From Pseudodesulfovibrio cashew (GTDB taxonomy: Bacteria > Desulfobacterota > Desulfovibrionia > Desulfovibrionales > Desulfovibrionaceae), in contig NZ_CP046400.1 in the NCBI RefSeq assembly GCF_009762795.1, positions 310,001-374,000 on the forward strand: a stretch of DNA of 64,000 nucleotides, written 5' to 3'. The translations under genes and the position numbers were made by a program. Numbering within the stretch: position 1 is the stretch's first letter; the number at the start of each line of letters is the position of its first letter. Shown here piece by piece: positions 37,750 through 46,123 of the stretch. The notes beneath the pieces are model-generated. The model saw nothing but the letters and a program-made list of their open reading frames with translations. It made no database searches and was not told the origin of the DNA.

Positions 37750-37889
37750 CGTGGGAACGCGCGGAAAGGGGAAGAGGTCGTTCTGTTCGGAGGTTGTAGG
37801 GAGAAGCAAAGAAGAGAGGGATGAAGAAATATGGAAGCCGCCTATCGGCGGCGATTGATGGAGGAAGGGTTTCGCCCCTTCCGGGCCGA

Positions 37890-37921
37890 CTTACTTTTGG
37901 ACCAGAGCGCCCAAAAGTAAG
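37890..37921. repeat. Inverted repeat CTTACTTTTGG / CCAAAAGTAAG
   Basis: Perfect 11-bp arms (37890-37900 and 37911-37921) flank a 10-bp spacer. The same words recur in shorter form nearby (AAGTAAGCAAAAGTCG at 37916-37930). It lies just after the alaS terminator. Confidence 0.7.
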
Positions 37922-37953
37922 CAAAAGTCGCTCTGTTGGTGCTTCAGCGCGAT

Positions 37954-38064
37954 CTCGGGACCAAGAGCCGCTAACACGGCTTCCGCTGCCCAAAAGCGAA
38001 AGCCTGCGGGCAGGCGCGCTTCGGGCTGCACTTCAGCCGTGTAAAAGCGGCTCTAAGCCCCGAG
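37954..38064. other. Long nested rod-like hairpin, candidate structured RNA
   Basis: Six stems nest in perfect order: CTCGGG/CCCGAG (37954-37959 with 38059-38064), AGAGCCGCT/AGCGGCTCT (37964-37972 with 38046-38054), ACACGGCT/AGCCGTGT (37974-37981 with 38035-38042), GCCC/GGGC (37988-37991 with 38023-38026), AAGCG/CGCTT (37994-37998 with 38017-38021) and GCCTGC/GCAGGC (38002-38007 with 38010-38015). This pairs about 76 of 111 bases. No protein frame explains it. The transcribed strand is not known. Confidence 0.55.
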
Positions 38065-38461
38065 CTCGATGACCGGTCGCCGCCGGGGTGATTGGTAGCT
38101 TACCGGATGAGGTAATTCTTTTTTGCCCGTCAAATCGAGCTAGCACCCAGCTATGCGATAAGGGCAACTTGTCATCGCCACCAAGTCGAGCGGCCTCGCT
38201 GTGACGGGCCAGAAAAAGCAATTCGGCGCTCCGACTTCCTCTTCTGAGGTCCGCAGTGAGCCCCTTGCTCACGGGCCTAGAAGCTCACCAACCTGGTCGG
38301 CGGCTCTTCTGTCGTGACCTGCACGAAGTGGGACGGCCTCCGAATACGAAGACAGGCAGAGCGTTCCACTCAACGAAGTCCGGAGCCGACCGGGTTGGAT
38401 GAGATTGTCGCCAGCGAGCACCGGGGCGGGGATGCCCCTCCAAGCGCCTTTTCTTTCGTCT

Positions 38462-38681
38462 ATTTCTTTTGGCGCAGCAAAAGAAATGGACCCCGCCGGG
38501 AGGGCATGGAGGGCTTTTGGGGGCAAAGCCCCCAAACCCGGCTCTCCACGCGCTGCAAGCACGATTCCCGGAGGTGGCGGAGCGGAACGCTCCAACACCG
38601 GCTCTTTTCACGCCACAGGCGTGAACCTGGAAGCGAGGGGCGCAGGCCCCAACGCTGACTCTCAGGACGCGCCGCAGGCGC
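38462..38681. repeat. Chain of six mini-hairpins with short loops
   Basis: Six short hairpins follow each other: ATTTCTTTTG/CAAAAGAAAT (38462-38487), TTTGGGGGC-AAA-GCCCCCAAA (38516-38536), GGAGCG-GAA-CGCTCC (38579-38593), TTCACGCC-ACA-GGCGTGAA (38607-38625), AGCG-a-GGGGC/GCCCC-aa-CGCT (38632-38656) and GCGCC-GCA-GGCGC (38669-38681). Four have loops of three bases ending in A. Stem sequences differ, so this is not one sequence repeated. Confidence 0.6.
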
Positions 38682-38788
38682 CCCCTCCCCCCTTCGTTAT
38701 TCCATCTGCGACAAATGGTTGTCCTGCCCTGCCCGCTAATGCTATGGTCCACTTCACCCGTACGCAATGATCTGGAGGCTTCCCAATT

Positions 38789-40288
38789 TTGTCTGCGATT
38801 TTCACTGTTTCCGAACTCACCCGCTCCGTGAAGAATTTACTCGAAGCGGAGTTTCCCTTTGTTTGGGTTCGCGGACAGGTCTCCAATCTCGCCAGACCGG
38901 CCAGCGGACACATCTATTTTACCCTCACCGACGGCGACGCGGCGCTGTCCGTTGTCTGGTTCAAATCCGCCCAGGCAGCCAGCCAGCCCGTGACCGATGG
39001 GGGCGAACGCATCAATCCCCTGACAGGAGAGGTGGAGGAAACGGCCGGCACCACGGCCCTCAGCGGCAGTGGTCTCGAGGAAGGCATGGAGGTGCTCTGC
39101 GCAGGCCGCCTCAACGTCTATGAGCCGCGCGGCCAGTACCAGCTTGTTGCCGAGCTGGTCCAGGACCAGGGCGTCGGCGACCTGGCCATCGCCTTTGAGG
39201 CGCTGAAGAAGAAGCTGAGCGAAAAAGGCTACTTCGACGAGGACCGAAAAATGGCCATCCCGCGCAATCCCAAACGCGTGGCGGTGATCACCTCCCCTTC
39301 GGGAGCGGCCATCCGGGATTTCCTGCGCATCGCGGACACGCGGGGAACCGGCGCTGAAATACGAATTTATCCGTCCCTCGTACAGGGGGACCTGGCCCCG
39401 GAACAGTTGGCCAAAGCGCTCGACCAAGCAGACGCCGAAGGCTGGGCCGAGGTGGCGGTGCTCATCCGCGGAGGAGGGTCCCTTGAGGACCTCTGGGCGT
39501 TCAACACCGAGCCCGTGGCCGACGCCATCTACCGCTCGCGCTTGCCGGTGGTCACTGGAGTGGGGCATGAGCCGGATGTGTCCATCGCCGACTTCGTGGC
39601 GGACAAGCGCGCCGCCACGCCGAGCCATGCGGCCCAGGAGCTCTGGCCCCGGCGGGAAACCCTGGCCCAGCGGTTGGACGACCTGGAACTGGCCATGACA
39701 CGCGCCTATACCGGCTGGTTGCTCTCCAAGGGGACGGATTTCGAGCACCTGCGCCGAGCCTTGGTCTGGCTCTCGCCCGAACGCAGGCTGGAGCGCATGA
39801 GCGACCGCTACGCCGGTCTGCTCACCCGGCTGGAGGACGCCGGACAGGATCTGATTTTCAACAAACACCGTGACGCTCGGGATTGTGTTGAACGCCTCGG
39901 GAGGGCCTACGGTCCCGGAAGGATGCGCGCCCTTTCTGCGGAGACCGCTTCCTGGGTGCGGCGCATGAGCAACGCCTACAATACGCGCAGAACCGAGGAT
40001 ACCGCCCGTCAGACCGGCGCGCTCGTCCAGCGCCTGCGCACGGCCATGGAGCGATTGGCCGAAGACCGCAGCCAAGAACTGAAACTGGCCGATACCGCCC
40101 TGTCCGGGCTCAACCCGGAGGCCCCGCTGGAACGCGGCTACGCCCTGATTCGGGTGGAACGCACCGGACAATTTTTACGCAACCCGAAAGAGGTGACGAA
40201 TGGCGACGCTCTTGCTATCAGAGTCAGGGAAGGCAACGTCACCGCCGTGGTCACATCCGGCGGTTCGACTTTTTCGGAGAATAAATGA
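38789..40288 (+). CDS. xseA: Exodeoxyribonuclease VII large subunit
   Basis: This 499-residue XseA begins at a TTG, with CTGGAGG (38773-38779) 9 nt upstream; no closer ATG exists and the family start (SAIFTVSELTRSVKNLLEAEFPFVWVRGQVSNL) is reached at once. Residues 1-110 form the OB-fold DNA-binding domain, and the catalytic core follows (RVAVITSPSGAAIRDFL, EVAVLIRGGGSLEDLWAFN, PVVTGVGHEPDVSIADFVADKRAATPSHAAQ). A coiled-coil C-terminal half ends with the GYALIR motif. It acts with XseB on single-stranded DNA. It overlaps the next gene by 4 bp. Confidence 0.97.
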   Translation: MSAIFTVSELTRSVKNLLEAEFPFVWVRGQVSNLARPASGHIYFTLTDGDAALSVVWFKSAQAASQPVTDGGERINPLTGEVEETAGTTALSGSGLEEGMEVLCAGRLNVYEPRGQYQLVAELVQDQGVGDLAIAFEALKKKLSEKGYFDEDRKMAIPRNPKRVAVITSPSGAAIRDFLRIADTRGTGAEIRIYPSLVQGDLAPEQLAKALDQADAEGWAEVAVLIRGGGSLEDLWAFNTEPVADAIYRSRLPVVTGVGHEPDVSIADFVADKRAATPSHAAQELWPRRETLAQRLDDLELAMTRAYTGWLLSKGTDFEHLRRALVWLSPERRLERMSDRYAGLLTRLEDAGQDLIFNKHRDARDCVERLGRAYGPGRMRALSAETASWVRRMSNAYNTRRTEDTARQTGALVQRLRTAMERLAEDRSQELKLADTALSGLNPEAPLERGYALIRVERTGQFLRNPKEVTNGDALAIRVREGNVTAVVTSGGSTFSENK

Positions 40289-41274
40289 AACGAATTTGGA
40301 CAGTTATACTATTGACAGTAGCCATGGCGCTTTTGCCCATGGTTCCGACATCGGTGACGGCCCAGGATTACGGGCTGGAGGACGGGGATAATATAGGCCT
40401 GCTAATGCCTGGAGAAGCCAAGGCCGCCGAAACCGATTCCACTGCCCGGGCCGGAGGAGCCACTGTGCTCGCCGCGCCCGGGCGCATAGGGGAAGGCAAG
40501 CCCTTCCTGGTCCGACTTACCTCGGACCAGCCCCTGGATTCGGTCTCCATCCACTGGCTGGGCAAGGAAGTTGTCCCGTCCATCTCGGTCTGGAACAACC
40601 GCCATGTGGCCCTTGCCATGCTCGGCACCGACGTGCTGAACGCCAAGCCGGGCAAGCAGGAGCTGGACGTCATCGCTTCCATAGACGGCAAGGAGAACAC
40701 TTTCCGCCGTACCGTGCAGATAGTCCCCGTGGACTACCCCAAGCAGGAGCTGACCCTGCCTGAGAAAATGGTCACCCCGCCCAAGGCGGTCTACGACCGG
40801 ATCAAGGCAGACCGCGTGGCAACGGCCAAGGCCAAGAACACCGTCTCGCCCAAACGCACCTGGCAGCTGCCCTTCGAACGCCCGGTGGAAGGCAAGATCA
40901 CCAGCCTGTACGGAATGCGCCGCATTCTCAACGGCAAGCCCAAGAACCCGCACCGGGGGCTGGATTTCCGCTCTCCCATGGGCAACCCCGTCAAGGCCAC
41001 GGCTGACGGCGTGGTCATCCTGGTGGGCGACCACTACTACGCGGGCAACTCGATCTACATCGACCACGGCAACGGCGTGGTCTCCATGTATTTCCACCTG
41101 TCCAAGCCCACGGTCAAGGAAGGCGACTCGGTCTCACGTGGCCAGACCATCGCACTCTCCGGCATGTCCGGACGGGCCACGGGCCCCCATCTCCACTATT
41201 CCGTCTCGGTTCTTGGGAAGCTGGTTGACCCCGAGCCCTTATTGAAAAGCACCACTGACGAACTCTTGAAATAA
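40285..41274 (+). CDS. M23-family (LytM) peptidoglycan endopeptidase
   Basis: This 329-residue exported protein has a signal peptide ending near SVTA (residue 26). After an immunoglobulin-like region (about 65-155) the peptidase domain lies near 190-325. Zinc ligands fit H-x-G-x-D (NPHRGLDFRSPMGNPVKAT) and H-x-H (GPHLHYSVSV), so it should be catalytic, cutting peptide cross-links. The GGAGAATAAATGA junction with xseA couples translation. Sitting between the two exonuclease VII subunits is an odd but operonic arrangement. Confidence 0.92.
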   Translation: MKRIWTVILLTVAMALLPMVPTSVTAQDYGLEDGDNIGLLMPGEAKAAETDSTARAGGATVLAAPGRIGEGKPFLVRLTSDQPLDSVSIHWLGKEVVPSISVWNNRHVALAMLGTDVLNAKPGKQELDVIASIDGKENTFRRTVQIVPVDYPKQELTLPEKMVTPPKAVYDRIKADRVATAKAKNTVSPKRTWQLPFERPVEGKITSLYGMRRILNGKPKNPHRGLDFRSPMGNPVKATADGVVILVGDHYYAGNSIYIDHGNGVVSMYFHLSKPTVKEGDSVSRGQTIALSGMSGRATGPHLHYSVSVLGKLVDPEPLLKSTTDELLK

Positions 41275-41307
41275 TTACATATTGATTACCATCCCACGAG
41301 GGAACCC

Positions 41308-41544
41308 ATGGCAGAAGATAGCTTTGAAACACGACTGGACCGACTGAAGTCCATCGTCGATAAACTGGAGCGTGGCGACCTGCCCCTGGAAGAGGGCGTG
41401 GCCCTCTACAAGGAGGGCCTGACCCTGGCCAAGGCCTGTGGCAGACAGCTCGAATCCGCGAGAAACGAAGTGAAAATCGTGTCCGAGGGACTGGTCAAGG
41501 AGTTCGAAGCCCTGGAAAACCTGGGGGCTCCGGATGACGATTAA
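41308..41544 (+). CDS. xseB: Exodeoxyribonuclease VII small subunit
   Basis: This 78-residue XseB has the family helical hairpin: SFETRLDRLKSIVDKLERGDLPLEEGVALYKEGLTLAKACGRQLESARNEVKIV. The length is typical. It is placed after the M23 gene and overlaps ispA by 11 bp. The usual xseB-ispA-dxs order is preserved. Confidence 0.96.
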   Translation: MAEDSFETRLDRLKSIVDKLERGDLPLEEGVALYKEGLTLAKACGRQLESARNEVKIVSEGLVKEFEALENLGAPDDD

Positions 41545-42433
41545 GGAGCAACTCGCGCGGCGCGCCGCCGGGGTCGAGACGTACCTGACCGGCTGCCTCA
41601 AGGACCGGGGCATCCCTGAGAGGCTGCTCGCCTCAATGGAGTATTCCCTGCTGGCGGGCGGCAAACGGCTCAGGCCGGTGCTGGTCCTCTCCTGGGCCAA
41701 GATGCTCGGCGGCCCGGACATCGATGACGCGGTCATGCCCTTTGCGGCCAGCCTCGAGTGCATCCACACCTACTCGCTCATCCACGACGACCTCCCGGCC
41801 ATGGACGATGACGACCTGCGGCGCGGCAAGCCCTCCAACCACAAGCAATTCGACGAGGCCACGGCTATTCTGGCGGGCGACGGCCTGCTCACCGAGGCCT
41901 TCGGGCTGATGAGCGCGGCGTCCATTGTCAAGGGGCTCCCTGCGGACCGCGTCCTGCGTGCCATCCTCGTGCTGGCCAAGGCGGCGGGTGCGGGCGGCAT
42001 GGTCGGCGGCCAGGCTGTGGACATGGAATTCACCGGACGGGACGGCGTCCCCCTCGAAGAGTTGCGCGGCATGCACGCCATGAAGACCGGAGCGCTGATC
42101 ACGGCGGCCTGCGAGTGCGGCGCGATCCTGGCAGGCGGCAATGAGACAGATGTGGACAAGGCGCGCGGTTTCGGCAAAGCCATCGGCGTGGCCTTCCAGA
42201 TCGTGGACGACGTACTCGACGTGGTCTCCGACACCGAGACTCTGGGCAAACCCGCCGGGAGCGACGAAGCCATGGGCAAGTCCACCTACCCCGCCCTCAT
42301 CGGCCTGGAACGCAGCAAGGAGCTGGCGGGCGAGCACATCGACACGGCCCTTACCCATCTTTCCGGCTACCAAGGCGAGGAAAAGGGCTTCCTCTCGGAA
42401 TTGGCGCGCTACATTGTAGACAGAGTGTATTGA
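41534..42433 (+). CDS. ispA: Farnesyl/geranyl diphosphate synthase (IspA type)
   Basis: This 299-residue trans-prenyltransferase condenses IPP with allylic diphosphates. The first aspartate-rich motif is HDDLPAMDDDDLRRG, the second QIVDDVLDVV, both with the expected Asp residues. LLAGGKRLRPVL near the N-terminus and MVGGQAVDMEF are also diagnostic. The insertion of two residues in the first motif (DDxxxxD) marks the bacterial ispA group. Stop at 42431-42433 abuts the dxs frame. Confidence 0.96.
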   Translation: MTIKEQLARRAAGVETYLTGCLKDRGIPERLLASMEYSLLAGGKRLRPVLVLSWAKMLGGPDIDDAVMPFAASLECIHTYSLIHDDLPAMDDDDLRRGKPSNHKQFDEATAILAGDGLLTEAFGLMSAASIVKGLPADRVLRAILVLAKAAGAGGMVGGQAVDMEFTGRDGVPLEELRGMHAMKTGALITAACECGAILAGGNETDVDKARGFGKAIGVAFQIVDDVLDVVSDTETLGKPAGSDEAMGKSTYPALIGLERSKELAGEHIDTALTHLSGYQGEEKGFLSELARYIVDRVY

Positions 42434-42454
42434 TTGGCATATCCTTTCCCGCCT

Positions 42455-44356
42455 ATGACTGATGAACTTCAGAAAATGACCCTGCTGCCCCGGATCAAGA
42501 AGCCTGCGGACGTCCAGCTCCTCTCCGTGGAAGAGCTTGAAATCCTTGGACAGGAGCTCCGCGACACCATCATCGGCACCGTGGCGGCCCATGGCGGGCA
42601 CCTGGCCCCGTCCCTCGGCGTCATCGAACTGACCATGGCCCTGTTCAAGAGCTTCGACATCGGCACGGACAAGCTCGTCTGGGACGTGGGACATCAGGCA
42701 TACGCGCACAAGCTGCTCACCGGCCGCGTGGAGGATTTCCATACCCTGCGGCAGAAGGACGGCATCTCCGGATTCCCCAGACCGGCGGAATCCGAGTACG
42801 ACCACTTCGGTGTGGGACACTCTTCCACCTCCATTTCTGCCGCTCTGGGCATGGCCATGGCCCGCGACCTCAAAGGGGAAGACCACGAAGTCATCGCGGT
42901 CATCGGCGACGGCTCTCTCACTGCCGGGCTCGCCTTCGAGGGCCTGAACCAGGCAGGCGACCTGGGCCGCAAGATGGTGGTCGTGCTCAACGACAACGAG
43001 ATGTCCATCTCCCGCAACGTGGGAGCCATCTCCCAGTTCCTCAGCCGCAAGATGACCACGCCCTTCCTGCAGCGCCTCAAGACCGACGTGGAAGGCCTCC
43101 TCGGCACCATCCCCAAGATTGGCGGCGACCTGGCTGGCTACGCCAAACGGTACGGTGACTCGGTCAAGTCCTTCTTCACCCCGGGCATCCTGTTCGAGGC
43201 ATTCCACTTCACCTACGTGGGTCCCATCGACGGGCACAACACCGCGCAGATGGTCAAGGTCTTCGAAGAGGTCAAGAAACTGGACAAGCCGGTGCTGGTC
43301 CACGTGATGACCACCAAGGGCAAGGGCTACGAGCCTGCCGAGTCCGACCCCACCTCCTTTCACGGGGTGGGCAAGTTCATCCCGGAGACCGGGCTGGCAC
43401 GCAAATTTTCCGGCTCCGGCCTGCCCTCCTACACCTCCATCTTCGGTTCCACCCTCTGCAACCTGGCGGCCAAGGACGACAAGATCATGGCTATCACCGC
43501 GGCCATGCCCGAGGGTACGGGCACGGAGTGCTTCCACAAGAAGTACCCGGAGCGCTTCGTGGACGTGGGCATCTGCGAGCAGCACGCGGTCACTTTTGCC
43601 GCCGGACTGGCCACCCAGGGCTACAAGCCCGCCGTGGCCATCTACTCCACCTTCATGCAGCGGGCCTACGACCAGATCATCCACGACGTCTGCCTCCAGA
43701 ACCTGAACGTAAATTTCTTCCTGGACCGGGGCGGCCTGGTCGGCGAGGACGGCGCGACCCACCACGGGGTCTTCGACCTCAGCTTCCTGCGGCACATCCC
43801 CAACCTGGTGCTCATGGCCCCCAAGGACGAGGCCGAGCTGGCCCAGATGATGGCCACGGCCTTTGCCCATGAAGGTCCCTGCGCCATGCGCTATCCGCGC
43901 GGCACCGGCGTGGGCGCGAAGGTCTCCAAGACTCCGCGCAAGATCGCCATAGGCAAGGGCGAGCTGGTCCGCGAAGGCGAAGACGCCGTGATCATCACCC
44001 TCGGCTCGCGGGTCTATCCCGCCATGGAGGCGGCCATGGAACTGGAAGGCAAGGACGACATCAAGGTGGCGGTCTTCAACACACGGTTCGTCAAGCCTCT
44101 GCCCAAAAAACAACTCCTTGAGCTGGCCGACCGCTACGACCGCATCCTCCTGGTGGAGGAAAACGTCATGGCCGGGGGCTTCGGCTCCGCCGTGCTGGAG
44201 ATGCTCAACGAGAACGACGCGCTCCAAGGCAAGCGGATCAAGCAACTCGGCCTGCCTGACCAGTTCATCGAGCACGGCACCCAGCGCGAGCTGCGGTCCA
44301 TGGTCGGCATCGACTCCGAGGGCATCAAGCGGGCCATCAAGGCGTTGCTCAAGTAG
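42455..44356 (+). CDS. dxs: 1-deoxy-D-xylulose-5-phosphate synthase
   Basis: Dxs makes DXP from pyruvate and glyceraldehyde 3-phosphate using thiamine diphosphate, the entry step of the MEP pathway. The protein has 633 residues. Motifs: LVWDVGHQAYAHKLLTGR, GVGHSSTSISAALGMA, GDGSLTAGLAFEGLNQAG (ThDP site), and the transketolase half with YSTFMQRAYDQIIHDVCLQ and RGGLVGEDGATHHGVFD. No start has a strong ribosome site; ATG 42455 is chosen, but a TTG at 42434 directly after ispA is possible with coupling. Confidence 0.96.
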   Translation: MTDELQKMTLLPRIKKPADVQLLSVEELEILGQELRDTIIGTVAAHGGHLAPSLGVIELTMALFKSFDIGTDKLVWDVGHQAYAHKLLTGRVEDFHTLRQKDGISGFPRPAESEYDHFGVGHSSTSISAALGMAMARDLKGEDHEVIAVIGDGSLTAGLAFEGLNQAGDLGRKMVVVLNDNEMSISRNVGAISQFLSRKMTTPFLQRLKTDVEGLLGTIPKIGGDLAGYAKRYGDSVKSFFTPGILFEAFHFTYVGPIDGHNTAQMVKVFEEVKKLDKPVLVHVMTTKGKGYEPAESDPTSFHGVGKFIPETGLARKFSGSGLPSYTSIFGSTLCNLAAKDDKIMAITAAMPEGTGTECFHKKYPERFVDVGICEQHAVTFAAGLATQGYKPAVAIYSTFMQRAYDQIIHDVCLQNLNVNFFLDRGGLVGEDGATHHGVFDLSFLRHIPNLVLMAPKDEAELAQMMATAFAHEGPCAMRYPRGTGVGAKVSKTPRKIAIGKGELVREGEDAVIITLGSRVYPAMEAAMELEGKDDIKVAVFNTRFVKPLPKKQLLELADRYDRILLVEENVMAGGFGSAVLEMLNENDALQGKRIKQLGLPDQFIEHGTQRELRSMVGIDSEGIKRAIKALLK

Positions 44357-44680
44357 CCCGAAATCAGAACCAGATGAGAATGCCGCCTTCGGCGGCCAGC
44401 GTCAGCTCCTGGGCCGAGCCAGGTCGGCTTTAGAGATGAAGACAGCAGAGATAAGGGGCGCCCCCTTTGGAAACCCTCCCCTGCCTTCGGCAAAGCCGCG
44501 ACCTGGCGTGTTGGATTCCCCTGCCCCTGTGGGCTGCGGGCTCGCTGGTGCGTTTCTCCTCTTGGCCTTCAGAATTTCTTGTACCCTCATCGCAAAACGC
44601 GAATGGCATCCTTACCCGGCGTGGTGCAGGATCAGGGCAGTTTCAAGCCCCGACCTTCCACCGCAACTCAAGGATCAGCC
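44357..44680. other. Intergenic region after dxs, two small hairpins
   Basis: No gene is recognised in this 324-bp stretch. GCCGCC-TTC-GGCGGC (44382-44396) and GCCGA/TCGGC followed by TTT (44413-44431) are small stems that could end the dxs transcript. The rest is unremarkable, and no clear promoter was seen before the next gene. Confidence 0.5.
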
Positions 44681-45439
44681 ATGAAGATACATCAACTCCG
44701 CAACGCCACCATCATCGTCCATCTGAACGAACGCCGCCTGCTCATCGACCCCATGCTCGGGGATGTGGGCGCGTTTCGCGGTTTCAAGCGCTTCGGGCCG
44801 GGCAAACGCCCCAATCCCCTCGTCCCACTGGCAAAAGGCGCTCACGAGGCCCTGGAGGAGGTCACGGACTGCGTCATCACCCACTGCCAGCGCGGTCACC
44901 TCGATCACATCGACCCTGACGGAGCCGGCTTCCTCACGGAGCACGACATCCCGGTCTGGTCCGTGGCCGACGACTTCGCCTATCTCCGCGAACAGGGGCT
45001 CGCTCCCCGCGAATTAGTTGACGGCACCTTCGGCATGACCATCCGCGCCATCGACGCCCGCCACGGCCACGGCCCGGAGGGTGACATGCTCGGGCCTGGC
45101 CACGGCTGGTATATCGCCGCGCCGAATGAGCCGTCCCTTTACCTGACCGGCGACACCGTGCTCATCGACGCGGTACGCACCGCCATCGCAGTACTCAAGC
45201 CGGACGTCATCGTGGCCCCGGCCGGGTGTGCCAATTTCGGACAGGGGCAGGACATTCTCTTCCCCCTGGAGGAGTTGGTGGAGTTGGCCCGGCTTGCACC
45301 CGGCATTGTCGTCTTCAACCACATGGAGGCCCTGGACCACTGCCCCACCACGCGGCAGGAGTTGCGCATTCTGTTGGAGGCCGAAGGAGTCGGGCATAAG
45401 TGCCGCATCCCCGAGGACGGCGAGATGGTTGGGATTTAG
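44681..45439 (+). CDS. Metallo-beta-lactamase-fold hydrolase, UlaG-like
   Basis: This 252-residue protein has the MBL-fold layout of UlaG/DUF-type hydrolases: HQLRNATIIVHLNERRLLIDPMLG, then TDCVITHCQRGHLDHIDPDG, YLTGDTVLIDAV and VVFNHMEALDHCP. The first metal motif reads H-C-Q-R-G-H-L-D-H instead of the common H-x-H-x-D-H, so the first histidine is offset by two residues. Later His and Asp ligands (GDT, NHMEALDH) are present. The substrate is unknown. AAGGATC precedes the ATG. Confidence 0.82.
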   Translation: MKIHQLRNATIIVHLNERRLLIDPMLGDVGAFRGFKRFGPGKRPNPLVPLAKGAHEALEEVTDCVITHCQRGHLDHIDPDGAGFLTEHDIPVWSVADDFAYLREQGLAPRELVDGTFGMTIRAIDARHGHGPEGDMLGPGHGWYIAAPNEPSLYLTGDTVLIDAVRTAIAVLKPDVIVAPAGCANFGQGQDILFPLEELVELARLAPGIVVFNHMEALDHCPTTRQELRILLEAEGVGHKCRIPEDGEMVGI

Positions 45440-45451
45440 CCTCCGGCGACT

Positions 45452-45509
45452 GGGGAAAGGGGAAGAGGGGCACCCTTTTGAAAAGGGCTTCCCCTCTTCC
45501 CCTTTCCCC
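45452..45509. repeat. Very long near-perfect hairpin, dispersed-repeat candidate
   Basis: GGGGAAAGGGGAAGAGGGG (45452-45470) pairs with CCCCTCTTCCCCTTTCCCC (45491-45509) over 19 bp. The middle continues as CCCTTTT/AAAAGGG. It begins 13 nt after the MBL stop and is followed by a C-rich tract and ACTTTTTAG. It can serve as a transcript end in either direction. The form recalls palindromic elements scattered in Desulfovibrio genomes; that is memory, not a search result. Confidence 0.65.
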
Positions 45510-45677
45510 CAGACCCCCTATCCCCTTCTCCCCTCCTAAACTTTTTAGCGCGCCTTCGGCGAGGTAGGGAGACAGGAAAAACGGTGCCAGCCATAGCGTG
45601 TACCAGCCTATAATACCATACTAAACACACTGTCCTCGTTGCCAGCCGCAGTATGCGAACAGACAACGCACAATAAG

Positions 45678-45745
45678 AAGGTACCTTTTTATCTTGACAC
45701 TCCACCATAACGACATATATTTCTCTCAAGAAAGGAAGGTACCTT
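45678..45745 (+). promoter_or_regulatory. Sigma-70 promoter flanked by twin AAGGTACCTT palindromes
   Basis: Two identical 10-bp palindromes, AAGGTACCTT at 45678-45687 and 45736-45745, bracket a strong promoter: TTGACA (45694-45699), 16-bp spacing and TATATT (45716-45721). Transcription would start near 45728. One site lies just upstream of -35, the other just after the start, 58 bp apart centre to centre. This is what autoregulation by the MarR protein encoded in the operon would look like. Confidence 0.75.
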
Positions 45746-45779
45746 TCTAATTGAATACAACTCAACAAGGAGAAATAAC

Positions 45780-46121
45780 ATGTTTGGACACAAACGAAAT
45801 CATGAATTCGGCAGAGGTGGAACCGGTGGTGCGGGATGCGGCAAGGGCCGCAGGTGTGGCGGTGGACGCGGCAGGCGCGGGGGCCAAGGCAACCGCAGAG
45901 GCCGTGGCATGGGCGTCGGACCGGCTTCCGGGCGTCACGGAGGCGGCGGTTTCCGGCGGGGCTTCGCGGAAGCCAACGGACCGGAACAGAGAGCTAAGTC
46001 CTTCACTGACACCCGCGACGGTCGGCCCGAGGAAGCCACCTGCCCCCTGTGCGACAACCACTGCCCCCTGAGTGATCCCGCCTGCCCGAAAGGCGAGGCC
46101 TACGCCGCAGGGAGGATATAA
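45780..46121 (+). CDS. Gly/Arg-rich protein with C-terminal Cys cluster, function unknown
   Basis: This 113-residue protein begins MFGHKRNHEFGRGG, and its first 60 residues are mostly Gly and Arg (about two thirds), including GCGKGRRCGG. The C-terminal segment has CPLCDNHCPLSDPACPKGE: four cysteines in a C-x2-C-x3-C-x6-C pattern that could bind zinc or an Fe-S cluster. AAGGAG precedes the ATG. It is cotranscribed with the MarR gene 2 bp downstream, from the palindrome-flanked promoter. The alternative frame over the same DNA is less convincing because it lacks a start at the ribosome site. No family is recognised. Confidence 0.7.
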   Translation: MFGHKRNHEFGRGGTGGAGCGKGRRCGGGRGRRGGQGNRRGRGMGVGPASGRHGGGGFRRGFAEANGPEQRAKSFTDTRDGRPEEATCPLCDNHCPLSDPACPKGEAYAAGRI

Positions 46122-46123
46122 CC

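Larger units (their letters stand above)
37751..38772. other. One-kilobase gene-free block rich in inverted repeats
   Basis: No frame here looks like a protein gene: the open frames are short, unconvincing and rich in rare composition. Instead the block is full of perfect or near-perfect inverted repeats, grouped into three parts described separately: a palindrome at 37890-37921, a long nested rod at 37954-38064 and a chain of mini-hairpins at 38462-38681. The stretch from 38065 to 38461 shows only weak structure. It could be a transcribed structured RNA, an accumulation of dispersed palindromic elements or a decayed element. Confidence 0.6.

Noticed and set aside
38285-38770. Several overlapping frames in the alaS-xseA gap
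   Set aside because: They read through the mini-hairpins and have no motif or ribosome site; the palindromic DNA explains the open frames.
41633-44275. An 880-residue minus-strand frame over ispA and dxs
   Set aside because: The plus strand encodes two complete enzymes with all motifs; the antisense frame is compositional.
45751-46071. An alternative 106-residue frame over the Gly/Arg-rich gene
   Set aside because: It has an Ala-rich and less odd composition, but its start has no ribosome site, whereas AAGGAG fits the ATG at 45780 and the latter frame ends next to the MarR start with a meaningful Cys cluster. This choice is not certain.
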